Source: Pelagadaptatus aseana (GTDB lineage Bacteria > Pseudomonadota > Gammaproteobacteria > Pseudomonadales > Cellvibrionaceae). From it: a stretch of 64,000 nucleotides of DNA. The translations under genes and the position numbers were made by a program. The notes beneath the pieces were generated by a model. That model searched no databases and was not told where the DNA came from. It saw only the letters and a program-made list of their open reading frames with translations. Of this stretch, positions 46,284-54,617 are shown one piece after another. The stretch's first letter is position 1, and every line of letters starts with the position of its first letter. The stretch covers positions 1 through 64,000 of the forward strand of contig BAABNI010000004.1 in NCBI GenBank assembly GCA_040365065.1, written 5' to 3'.

Positions 46284-47222
46284 TCAGGTAGGAATGATGT
46301 AGTTCATAAAGGCGTCCATTCGAATCATTACCCGACGGATCACATGAGTCGCTTTACCCGCTTCCGTGTAGACCGCCACACTGCCGATGGCTCCGGCAGG
46401 CAAACTCTGAAGCAAAGATTCGTCATTGAGCTTTAAGACAACAGCGTAAGGTACGGCAGGAGTCTCACGGGGTGCAACCATATTGCCACTGGTACTGAGT
46501 TGTCCCGTCGCCGACGCCATAACCACATAGTCTACCGTCGCACTGTGGACCTTGCCGGGGAACATTTTGAAAGTCACTTCCACCTGTTGCCCGGCCTTAA
46601 CGTGACGTAAATAGGCCTGAGGGATTTGCGCGGCGATCAGGCGATCATCCTCCACCAGAGTCATAAATCGTGATACCGCCAGCCGACCGACACGCGCGCC
46701 TTTGCGCAGCGCCAGATTGGTAATGTAGCCATCGGTCGGGGCTTTGACTTTGGTTTCTCTGAGATTGTACTCCGCCAGTTTCAGGCCCGCCTCCAATTGC
46801 TTGACCTGAGCTTCATACTGATCGAGTTCGTAACCACTGACGGCATCCTGCTCGACCAACTGTTGGGTTTGCTCCAAGCGTACTTTGGCCAGATTCAACT
46901 GCGCCTGAACCTGATCGCGCTGGGCGGTGAAGGTCTCGGGATCAATCTCAAACAGGATATCGCCTTCGCGTACCTGTTGATTCTGAGTGACATTAACTCT
47001 GGCAACCTGACCCGCCACATTGGGCGTGATTGGAGTGGAATACTGCACCACCAGCAACGGCCCGGATGGCGCAAAGAACTGCATCGGAATAAACAGAATA
47101 ATCAGCAGTAACGCCATCCAGATTACCGGCGACAACTTCCACCAGAGGGTCAGCTGAATGGTTTTGGTTTTCACCAGAATCAGCAGAATGACACACCAGA
47201 GTACGGTTAAAAAAACGATCAT
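46284..47222 (-). CDS. HlyD family membrane-fusion protein (YiaV-like)
   Basis: A 312-residue periplasmic adaptor anchored by N-terminal membrane segments (two: about 3-17 and 28-50). The biotinyl-lipoyl-like part is VAGQVARVNVTQNQQVREGDILFEIDP, the helical hairpin runs about 100-155, then the beta-barrel and membrane-proximal domains. The pairing with a DUF3302 protein matches E. coli YiaV/YiaW. Its start overlaps the DUF3302 stop (ATGA). No pump gene is present in the operon. Confidence 0.9.
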   Translation of the reverse strand: MIVFLTVLWCVILLILVKTKTIQLTLWWKLSPVIWMALLLIILFIPMQFFAPSGPLLVVQYSTPITPNVAGQVARVNVTQNQQVREGDILFEIDPETFTAQRDQVQAQLNLAKVRLEQTQQLVEQDAVSGYELDQYEAQVKQLEAGLKLAEYNLRETKVKAPTDGYITNLALRKGARVGRLAVSRFMTLVEDDRLIAAQIPQAYLRHVKAGQQVEVTFKMFPGKVHSATVDYVVMASATGQLSTSGNMVAPRETPAVPYAVVLKLNDESLLQSLPAGAIGSVAVYTEAGKATHVIRRVMIRMDAFMNYIIPT

Positions 47223-47497
47223 GATGCCTGCTCCTCTTGATCCGATATCGCCGTACCAGCCGACTCGCCATTGCTGGCATCAGGATATTTGACGTAGGCC
47301 CAAATCAAAATCAGCGGCCAGAGCACACCACCGGCAATCAGGCCGACCCAACTGCCAATGGTAATGGCCTCGGCCTGCGGATGATTATTGGCATGAGCCA
47401 CCTTACCCGGCCATTGCCCAAGAAAGACAAAAACACCTATGGCAACAGCGAAGATGGTAATCAGAACAATCAAGGCAAATATGTCGATACCGGACAT
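47219..47497 (-). CDS. DUF3302 inner membrane protein (YiaW-like)
   Basis: A 92-residue protein with two membrane helices (about 5-28 and 46-68) and the family sequence GQWPGKVAHANNHPQAEAITIGSWVGL. Function unknown in the family. It overlaps both neighbours (TGATG with the outer membrane factor upstream, ATGA with the HlyD adaptor downstream), so all three are probably made together. Confidence 0.88.
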   Translation of the reverse strand: MSGIDIFALIVLITIFAVAIGVFVFLGQWPGKVAHANNHPQAEAITIGSWVGLIAGGVLWPLILIWAYVKYPDASNGESAGTAISDQEEQAS

Positions 47498-48939
47498 CAG
47501 TTGGTCCCCCTGTTTTCATTAGAAGTTGGTCCTGAGGCAGGCTGCGAGTCAAAACTGCCCCCCAGAGCCAGATGCAGACTCACTCGTTGAGACAGGCGAT
47601 CGTTGGTGATTGCAGCCAAATCAGATTTGGCTCCAATCAGGCTGGCCTGAGTTTGCAGCACAGTCAGTAAATCCAGACGCCCAACCTGATATTGGGCTTT
47701 GGTAATGCGAAAGGCCTCCTGACTTTTGTTGACCACTTCACGCTGATAGATCTGGCGCTCTGCGTAGAGCTGTTCATTTGCCAGAGCCGTTTCCACTTCA
47801 CGAAATGCCTGAAGCGCAGCCTGGGCATAGAGCGCCATGGCTCCCCGTTTTTGGGCGTCCGCAATGTCGACGCCGGCTTCCAGAGCACCACCGGTATAGA
47901 GAGGCGCAAACAAACTGGCCCCCAGTTGCCCAATCGGATTACCAATATTGAGTAAATCGAGTAACCCGTTGTCTGCGGCCCCACCAATTGCAGTCAAACT
48001 GATTCGTGGCAAACGTGCCGCTTCCGCCTGTTGCACCCCATAGAAAGCCGCCGATACTCTCTGCTCAGCCGCTCTCAAGTCAGGCCTGCGCTCGAGTATT
48101 TGTGAAGGCAGCCCTGCGGGCACCGGTGGCGGAAAGGCAGCGAAATCCGAAACCGTCTTCAGCTCCGCGGAAGGGTAACGCCCCAGAAGAACCTCAATAC
48201 TGCGCAGGATTTCCTGATAACTGCTATTCACCAACCTCAGATTGGCCTCTGCACCGGCCAATCGTGCCTTGGCCAGAGGTAGATCCTGCGGCTGGGCTTT
48301 GCCAACCTGTTCCTTCGCCGTAACCAGTTTTACCAGATCCGTGTAAATCTCTACCGCCTCTTCTGCCAGTTCTTTTTGCACGTGTATCTGGGTTGCCAAA
48401 AACCAGGCCTTGGCCGTGGTTGCAGCCAATGACTGGCGAGCGGATTGATAATCGGCCTCGCTAGCCTGCAGGGCCGACTCGGCAGCGGCAACTCCGGCTC
48501 TGACCCTTCCCCAGATATCCAGCTCCCAGGAAACGTTAAGAAACGCATTACTGGAATCGAGCGTACCGGCAATACCACTACCATCGGCACTGCTGGCACC
48601 GGCCCCCAGACCGATGGTGGGTTTCAATTGCGAGCCCGCCTGTCGCGCCAAACCTGCGGCCACCTCAACCTGGGCTGATGCCGCCTGCAGATTGGGGTTA
48701 TTGGCAATGACTTCATCCACCATTGCCGTGAGATGAGGATCATTGAAGGTTTGCAGCCAGTTGTTGGTTACAGCACCGACATCGTCAGCAGCTTGCCATT
48801 GCCCGGCTATCTGGGTCTGTTCCGGCAGGGCCTGAGTCAGAGCATCCTGGGCCTCCGGCGGCTCGTTCAGAGCGCAACCGGTCAACCCCGATGCCACAAG
48901 CAAGGAAATCCAAAAGCCGTTATCGGGCCTTGTCGTCAT
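47497..48939 (-). CDS. Outer membrane factor lipoprotein, NodT family
   Basis: A 480-residue TolC-like outer-membrane channel. A lipobox SGLTGC near residues 17-22 predicts lipidation. Two outer-membrane-efflux repeats follow (about 70-260 and 275-460), with motifs such as NWLQTFNDPHLTAMVDEVIANNPNLQAA and RRPDLRAAEQRVSAAFYGV. Usually partners an RND, MFS or ABC pump plus adaptor; here the partners are DUF3302 and HlyD. First gene of the operon. Confidence 0.92.
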   Translation of the reverse strand: MTTRPDNGFWISLLVASGLTGCALNEPPEAQDALTQALPEQTQIAGQWQAADDVGAVTNNWLQTFNDPHLTAMVDEVIANNPNLQAASAQVEVAAGLARQAGSQLKPTIGLGAGASSADGSGIAGTLDSSNAFLNVSWELDIWGRVRAGVAAAESALQASEADYQSARQSLAATTAKAWFLATQIHVQKELAEEAVEIYTDLVKLVTAKEQVGKAQPQDLPLAKARLAGAEANLRLVNSSYQEILRSIEVLLGRYPSAELKTVSDFAAFPPPVPAGLPSQILERRPDLRAAEQRVSAAFYGVQQAEAARLPRISLTAIGGAADNGLLDLLNIGNPIGQLGASLFAPLYTGGALEAGVDIADAQKRGAMALYAQAALQAFREVETALANEQLYAERQIYQREVVNKSQEAFRITKAQYQVGRLDLLTVLQTQASLIGAKSDLAAITNDRLSQRVSLHLALGGSFDSQPASGPTSNENRGTN

Positions 48940-49141
48940 AATGATTACCCATTGAAATATTTAAACTGAAAACAAAGAGCACAATCTGGTCAATTAAAAT
49001 GCAAAACAAATAGAGTTTAAGAACGATGTGGCTTTTTTGCCAACCCATGATGGCAAATAAATAGGTCCAACGATGGATCGGACTGAGCAGCCCGCCAACA
49101 TGTTGATATACTGAGATAAAGTTCGACAAACAGGACAACTG

Positions 49142-49936
49142 ATGCCGGCAACACAATTCACTTTCTGGTTAATATTACTGAGCCTGTTGTCCGTGCTCTG
49201 CACAGCGCAACCGCAATTGCAGACATCCACGGATCCTGTTCGGGTAGCCACATCCATCATAAAACCCTGGGGTATGGTGATTGATGGAGAGCAGCAAGGT
49301 CTTCTGATCGAAACCGCAAAGGTTCTGCATACTGAAACGGGAATACCCTACCGCCATATATTTCGCCCTTACACCCGCGTATTTCACGAATTACTGTCGG
49401 GCTATTCCGATCTGGCGCTGGTATTTCAATCCCCGCGAGTGGACCAAGACGCCATTCTGGTGGGCACCATCACCCAGACCCGGGTGATTCTGGTAGGTCT
49501 GCCGGACAACCAGCCGATTGACTCTCTGGCCCAGCTAAACGGACAGTCTGTGGGCCACATGCGTGGCTCCAAGTATGGCGCTGCCTTTGACTTGGCAACC
49601 AACTTCAAGCGCCAACCCATCAATACCATTGAACAGGGCTTGGCCATGTTAAAAAGGCAGCGCATTGATTATATGGCGGCCGTGGACCATACGGTCTACT
49701 GGGGGATGAAACAACTGGGACTGTCGGCCACTGAAATTGCTGAAATGACCAGCCTGCAGGGCCCCATCCTGGCGCTTTATATGTCGAAAAAGTCGCCCCA
49801 CCTGAATTTACTGCCGGTCTATCAGCAGGCCGTTGCCAGACTCAACCACAACGGCACCTTCAAAGCCATTTACGGCAACCCGCAGCGCTGGCTCGATGAA
49901 ATTCAACAACAGCCAGTTTTTAGCGCAGCAGAATAA
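49142..49936 (+). CDS. Periplasmic solute-binding protein, family 3-like
   Basis: A 264-residue exported protein. A signal peptide (FWLILLSLLSVLCTAQ) is followed by a two-lobed amino-acid-binding fold (RVATSIIKPWGMVIDGEQQGLLIETAKVLHTETGI; GQSVGHMRGSKYGAAFD). No permease or ATPase lies nearby, so it may be an orphan binding protein feeding a sensor or distant transporter. Ligand unknown. Confidence 0.82.
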   Translation: MPATQFTFWLILLSLLSVLCTAQPQLQTSTDPVRVATSIIKPWGMVIDGEQQGLLIETAKVLHTETGIPYRHIFRPYTRVFHELLSGYSDLALVFQSPRVDQDAILVGTITQTRVILVGLPDNQPIDSLAQLNGQSVGHMRGSKYGAAFDLATNFKRQPINTIEQGLAMLKRQRIDYMAAVDHTVYWGMKQLGLSATEIAEMTSLQGPILALYMSKKSPHLNLLPVYQQAVARLNHNGTFKAIYGNPQRWLDEIQQQPVFSAAE

Positions 49937-49942
49937 ACACCT

Positions 49943-50503
49943 TCATCGGGTCTTGCGGGCTTTCCCGGTAATAATCAACAACCCAAAACAGACAATCATC
50001 AAGACTGCTCCCAGCTTTACCGAAGCTGGAAAGCTGGTCATCACATTCTGGCGAACAGTCAGTGCGGCCGATTCAATACTGGCCTTACGCTTTTTGATCT
50101 CGACCGTCCAGAGATAGGTGTCGGGCCTGCTCACCTCCCAGCTGTCGAGGACATGATTGATTCTTTTGATCATTCGCCTCTGATTCAGGCTCGGTGTTTC
50201 TTTGCGCGATTCAAAATGGGAATTCGCCTCTTCCAGCAATACCACGCCATTTTGATCGGTCACAGTAACCCGATAGTCGTAATGGGTCACGTGCATGCTG
50301 GTACTGTTGTTTATGAAACCGGTACTTACCAGCGCCCGCAGGGGGTTCATCTGCGGATCCAACAAGATGGTTCCACGATTAACGACACCGGGTTTGAGAT
50401 CAATGCGGCTAACCTCCAGCCCGGAACTGCTGTACTGATAGAACCCCAGGATTGCCATAAACAATCCCACAAACATACCCCCTGTTAATCCCCACTTAAC
50501 CAC
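49943..50503 (-). CDS. Two-helix membrane protein of unknown function
   Basis: A 186-residue protein with a membrane helix near each end (about 5-22 and 160-178) and a roughly 130-residue, probably periplasmic, beta-rich domain between them (HVTHYDYRVTVTDQNGVVLLEEANSHF). The GTG at 50503 is preferred because AGGGAGAG lies just upstream; a longer TTG start at 50584 lacks one. No family recognised. Convergent with the solute-binding protein. Confidence 0.65.
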   Translation of the reverse strand: MVKWGLTGGMFVGLFMAILGFYQYSSSGLEVSRIDLKPGVVNRGTILLDPQMNPLRALVSTGFINNSTSMHVTHYDYRVTVTDQNGVVLLEEANSHFESRKETPSLNQRRMIKRINHVLDSWEVSRPDTYLWTVEIKKRKASIESAALTVRQNVMTSFPASVKLGAVLMIVCFGLLIITGKARKTR

Positions 50504-50636
50504 GCCCAACTCTCCCTGTTTGTATTTAACTGGCGATTTTGTACACCAGTCGGGCATGAGCTGCAAACAATTCCCCATTGCCAAACCCAGATGGTTTAAA
50601 ATGGAAATCGTTTACCCTGCTGAATGACACAACCCC

Positions 50637-51656
50637 ATGAACCCGAGCTGTACTTCACCCGACCGTCGCTTTAGCGTGGCCCCCATGATGGACTGGTCTG
50701 ATCGCCATTGCCGTCATCTGTGGCGCATCATCTCACGTCACTCCGTGCTCTACTCGGAGATGGTTACCACTGGCGCCCTGATTCATGGCGACAGTGAACG
50801 GTTTCTCAAATATCACCCGGCTGAGCATCCTTTGGCACTGCAACTTGGCGGCAGCAATCCGAACGACCTTGCCACCTGCAGCAAAATGGCGGAAGACTGG
50901 GGCTACGACGAGGTCAATCTCAACTGTGGCTGCCCCAGTGATCGAGTTCAGAACGGTATGATCGGAGCCATTCTGATGGGTCACCCTCAACTGGTCGCCG
51001 ATTGCATCAAGGCGATGCAGGATGCGGTGAGCATCGATGTCACCGTCAAGCACCGAATTGGCATTGACGATATGGAAGACTATGCCGGTCTCTGTGACTT
51101 TGTCGAAACCGTCGCCAAAACCGGTTGCAAAACCTTTATCGTTCATGCCCGTAAAGCCTGGTTGCAAGGCCTCAGCCCCAAGGAAAATCGTGAAATACCG
51201 CCATTGAAATACGCCATGGTTCACGATCTCAAGCGCGACTATCCAGAGCTGGAAATTATCATCAACGGTGGCCTGACCACACTGGATCAGTGTCAACTCC
51301 ATTTGAGCCAATCGGAGCAATACCCCGTATCTCTCGATGGGGTTATGGTTGGCCGGGAGGCCTATACCAACCCTTACCTTCTGGCAGAAGTGGACAAGTG
51401 CCTTTATGGTGATGACCACGCCATTCCCAGTCGTACCGAAGTCGCGCTGGAGTTCATTGAATATTGCCGGGAGGAAATGGCACAGGGAACCCAGCTCAAA
51501 CATATGTCCCGCCACATACTGGGCTTGTTTCAGGGGGTTAAAGGCGCCAAACAATTCCGCCGCCACATCAGCGAAAATGCCTATAAAGCCGATGCCAGTA
51601 TCAGTGTGCTTGAAGATGCTCTGGCCAAGGTTGATGAGAACAAACGTTATGCTTAA
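50637..51656 (+). CDS. dusA: tRNA-dihydrouridine(20/20a) synthase
   Basis: Reduces uridine to dihydrouridine at positions 20/20a of tRNA using FMN. The 339-residue protein starts the TIM barrel with RRFSVAPMMDWSDRHCR. The catalytic cysteine is C99 in NCGCPSDRVQNG, followed by KHRIGIDD, FIVHARKAWLQGLSPKENR and GVMVGREAY; the HARKAWLQGLSPKENR stretch marks the DusA subgroup. It overlaps the TerB-like gene by 8 bp. Confidence 0.96.
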   Translation: MNPSCTSPDRRFSVAPMMDWSDRHCRHLWRIISRHSVLYSEMVTTGALIHGDSERFLKYHPAEHPLALQLGGSNPNDLATCSKMAEDWGYDEVNLNCGCPSDRVQNGMIGAILMGHPQLVADCIKAMQDAVSIDVTVKHRIGIDDMEDYAGLCDFVETVAKTGCKTFIVHARKAWLQGLSPKENREIPPLKYAMVHDLKRDYPELEIIINGGLTTLDQCQLHLSQSEQYPVSLDGVMVGREAYTNPYLLAEVDKCLYGDDHAIPSRTEVALEFIEYCREEMAQGTQLKHMSRHILGLFQGVKGAKQFRRHISENAYKADASISVLEDALAKVDENKRYA

Positions 51657-52092
51657 CCACTTTAAATCCCTGCTGGATAACTGCTTTCCGGAAGAGCCGG
51701 CAGGTGACAACGACAATCTGAGCCACAGAGCTGCAGCCGCATTGATGGTGGAGATCGCCACCATCGATGAGCACTTTGATGACAGGGAACTGAACACCCT
51801 TGCTGTCGAGCTGCAAAGGCAGTTTGAATTACCGCAGGAAGGTATTGAGCGACTGATCGAGCGGGCTCGTGAGCACAGTGAAAATTCGACTTCGCTGTAT
51901 GACTTCACCCGCCATATTAACGACAGTTTTACGGTGCCAGAAAAATTCGAGCTGCTGGTGGGTATGTGGCGAATTGCTTACGCCGATGGCAGTCTGGATA
52001 AATACGAAGAATATATGATTCGCAAAGTTTCGGAATTGATTCACCTTGCCCATGGGGATTTCATTCGGGCCAAACAACAAGCCAGAGGCTAA
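51649..52092 (+). CDS. TerB-like protein
   Basis: A 147-residue all-helical protein of the TerB/DUF533 type. Two acidic, pseudo-symmetric segments (IDEHFDDREL and YADGSLDKYEE) resemble the metal-binding sites of tellurite-resistance TerB. It overlaps dusA at its start and the STAS gene by 4 bp at its convergent end. Role unknown; association with dusA occurs elsewhere. A longer frame upstream is a shadow inside dusA. Confidence 0.8.
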   Translation: MLNHFKSLLDNCFPEEPAGDNDNLSHRAAAALMVEIATIDEHFDDRELNTLAVELQRQFELPQEGIERLIERAREHSENSTSLYDFTRHINDSFTVPEKFELLVGMWRIAYADGSLDKYEEYMIRKVSELIHLAHGDFIRAKQQARG

Positions 52093-52571
52093 GAACTTTC
52101 CAGAGCGTTCATTAGATCGCGAAACGTACTGGCATTTTTTTCATTGAGGCTCATTAGAATTTTGTGAGCCTCTATTACTTTCTGTCGAGCCTTGGCTTCA
52201 TCCATTGCGCCTTCGGTGAGACAATCGTCTGGCTCAAAGTCGGCTTCAATGTGCTCAACAATTTCAAAAATTTGATCAAACCCCATGCACCCAAGCAACC
52301 GCTGAATGCCCGGTGATGTGGAAATAATGGTCGGCTTGGATTTACCGCGATCCTTGGCAATCAGTGATATTTTCGCCATCAAGCCCAAGGTGGTACTATC
52401 CACCGCTTCTGCTTCCGACAAATCAAAAACCACCGTGTGAAAATCATCTTTGGTAAACATGTCTTCGATATAGGCATCAAAAGACAAACAAAGGGTGAGT
52501 CGCACATCACCACTCATTTTGATGACGTTGACACCGTCGCGATCTGCGACACAAATACTGCCCGGTTTCAT
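52089..52571 (-). CDS. STAS-domain anti-sigma antagonist, HsbA-like
   Basis: A 160-residue protein with a STAS domain at about 5-110. The conserved phosphorylatable serine region is EAVDSTTLGLMAKI. A C-terminal helical extension of about 45 residues follows. Length and neighbour match HsbA of Pseudomonas, which is dephosphorylated by HsbR and links to anti-sigma FlgM and a diguanylate cyclase. Probably cotranscribed with the PP2C response regulator 81 bp upstream. Confidence 0.82.
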   Translation of the reverse strand: MKPGSICVADRDGVNVIKMSGDVRLTLCLSFDAYIEDMFTKDDFHTVVFDLSEAEAVDSTTLGLMAKISLIAKDRGKSKPTIISTSPGIQRLLGCMGFDQIFEIVEHIEADFEPDDCLTEGAMDEAKARQKVIEAHKILMSLNEKNASTFRDLMNALESS

Positions 52572-52652
52572 TATCAGAATCTCCGCCAGAACAACTGCTG
52601 ACTACTGTTCAAACGTTTGCGTAAACTTGTCAATCAGGAATAAATTGCACAG

Positions 52653-53837
52653 TTAATCCAAGGCTCTTGAAATGCTCAACACAGCAATATCGTCTGGAGA
52701 ATTTTCCAGACGATCGAGCATCAACGCCCCGCACACCGAACTCAAACTGCCATCGCAGTTAATCAGGTACTGTAACAATAAACCCTCTTTTTCCAGCAGA
52801 TCCTTTGCGGGCATGATTTCCAAAATTCCATCAGAAAAGCCCACCAGCGAAGCTCCTCTTGGGAAATCAATCTCATAATACTCCCAGCTTTGCCCCGGGA
52901 AAATACCCAGAGGCCTGCCACTTCCCTGAAGATAACGAGGAAAGCCGTCAATCAACATGACCGGCAGTGGCAAATGCCCCGCTATCGAGTAATACATTTT
53001 GTTCTTCAGGGTATCAATTACCCCACAGAAACAGGTCATATGGTGATCCAGATCGGAATCGATCAATGCCTGATTCACCTGCTCAAGAAACTGATTATCG
53101 AGATCGCCCTCAGCACCAAGAAACGAAAGGTGCTCACCCTCCAGTTCCTGAGCTACGTACTTGAGCCAGACAGTCGCAAATGCCGATGAAGCACCATGCC
53201 CGGAAACATCCGTCAGGTAGAAAGCCAGATAGCGATCACCGATGGTACTGACATCAACAAAATCACCACTCAGAAACAGCGATGGGATAATCTGGTGTTC
53301 AATCACATACTGGTCTTTGATAAAGGGGGATTCGGGCAACAACTGTTGCTGAACCTGACGTCCCGCCTGCTGATCCTTTTGCAAGGTCAATAAATGCTCG
53401 CGCAACTGCAGATTGGTTTCTTCCAGCTCCACGCGATACAACTCATTCTCAGCCAGTAAATCTCTGCGTTCCAGACTCTTGTTGACAGCGTGCACCAGCA
53501 CTTCCATATCAACCAGAGGCTTGATCATATAATCTGCCGCCCCAAGTCGTAGCGCTTCAACCACATCCCCCATAACACCCACACCGGAAATCACGATAAC
53601 CGGCACTTCATTGGATTCACGGTGAATTTCCGCCAAAAGATCCAAACCGTTCATTTCCGGCATTTTCAGGTCTGTCAGTACCAAATCGGGAGAATGACTG
53701 TTGAACATTTCAAGGCCCTGACGGCCCTGCTCGGCTTCTAGAATGTCAAAGCCGGAATCTTCGAGATAGGCAACCACGCTCTGCCGCACAATGGTGTCGT
53801 CATCGACAACAAGTAGTGTCCGGTTTGCTGCTGACAT
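52653..53837 (-). CDS. Response regulator with PP2C (RsbU/SpoIIE) phosphatase domain, HsbR-like
   Basis: A 394-residue signalling protein. The receiver domain (1-120) has phospho-acceptor D56 in LVLTDLKMPEMNG. A coiled coil covers about 125-165. The SpoIIE-type phosphatase domain follows (about 190-390: LSGDFVDVSTIGDRYLAFYLTDVSGHGASSAFAT; FSDGILE). It probably dephosphorylates the STAS protein next door. Unlike Pseudomonas HsbR it ends after the phosphatase domain and lacks a C-terminal GHKL serine-kinase domain. Confidence 0.9.
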   Translation of the reverse strand: MSAANRTLLVVDDDTIVRQSVVAYLEDSGFDILEAEQGRQGLEMFNSHSPDLVLTDLKMPEMNGLDLLAEIHRESNEVPVIVISGVGVMGDVVEALRLGAADYMIKPLVDMEVLVHAVNKSLERRDLLAENELYRVELEETNLQLREHLLTLQKDQQAGRQVQQQLLPESPFIKDQYVIEHQIIPSLFLSGDFVDVSTIGDRYLAFYLTDVSGHGASSAFATVWLKYVAQELEGEHLSFLGAEGDLDNQFLEQVNQALIDSDLDHHMTCFCGVIDTLKNKMYYSIAGHLPLPVMLIDGFPRYLQGSGRPLGIFPGQSWEYYEIDFPRGASLVGFSDGILEIMPAKDLLEKEGLLLQYLINCDGSLSSVCGALMLDRLENSPDDIAVLSISRALD

Positions 53838-54150
53838 TAAGCAATGGTCCCGAGCTAAAAAAAGGAATCACCCCACAATTGAGGGGGGCAGTATAATCAA
53901 CATTACTCCTATATATATGAATGCACAAGCTGTTCAAAATACTTTTTTTAGGCTAAATTCTGAACAAAGTTCGTACAGTTTTTCGGGCTTGGAAAAGGCT
54001 GCCACTTAGGGATTCGGACATGCCCCGAATTTCAGGCAGACCCCAACAGATGTCGCTTTTGGCCATTAAAGCAGACCACACACTCTAACCCAGACCTCAA
54101 AACAAAACTTCTAAGTACCATCCTGACAAAAAATAACGAGCTGAATCATT
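53838..54150. other. Intergenic region, 313 bp
   Basis: No gene seen. A TATAAT on the plus strand and a TATACT on the minus strand overlap near 53890; the latter could serve the response regulator, but neither has a convincing -35. Confidence 0.35.
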
Positions 54151-54480
54151 ATGGGGGACGACAACATGAATCTTGCAAGCAGAGACTACAGCGAAAAACG
54201 CAATTTCTTGCGCATGCAAATAGGCTCACCGGTAACCATCACCCTGCCCGACAGCGATGAAGAGATCACTGGCAAGTGTATCGATTTGAGCGGCGGCGGT
54301 ATGTCGGTTGAAATAAGCCGGGTATTTCCAGTCGGCGCCAAATTAACCATTTGCATCATGCCGCCAGTGGGTTGCACACCTATGCTCAATGCTCACACTC
54401 AGGTAACCCGAGTTGAGAGCGGCCCGGATGATGGCTGCATTCTTGGATTGGAAATAACCGAAGTACTGCCAACCAGCTAA
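54151..54480 (+). CDS. PilZ domain protein
   Basis: A 109-residue single PilZ domain, a cyclic di-GMP receptor. It shows the RxxxR motif (EKRNFLRM) and the DLSGGGM form of the (D/N)xSxxG motif, so it should bind the nucleotide. A second ATG at 54166 (MNLASRDY) has GGGGGAC just upstream and may be the real start. Divergent from the HsbR-like gene, which suggests shared control of surface behaviour. Confidence 0.9.
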   Translation: MGDDNMNLASRDYSEKRNFLRMQIGSPVTITLPDSDEEITGKCIDLSGGGMSVEISRVFPVGAKLTICIMPPVGCTPMLNAHTQVTRVESGPDDGCILGLEITEVLPTS

Positions 54481-54617
54481 ACCAACTCGCTGCTGGCAAA
54501 CCGCACCGTGGTCGGTTCATAAAGCCGACCTGTGTGGCTCTCTTCTGCTAAAATCGTCCCTTCGTTGACGAGGGCACTCTCTCCCTCTCTCTAAAACACC
54601 TCAATCTAGAAAATCCT

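Noticed and set aside
51337..51648. Long N-terminal extension of the TerB-like protein
   Set aside because: This part overlaps dusA in another frame and does not resemble TerB; the ATG at 51649 gives the domain exactly.
54510..54530. GGTCGG/CCGACC hairpin after the PilZ gene as a terminator
   Set aside because: The stem is clear but no T-run follows, so I do not call it a terminator.
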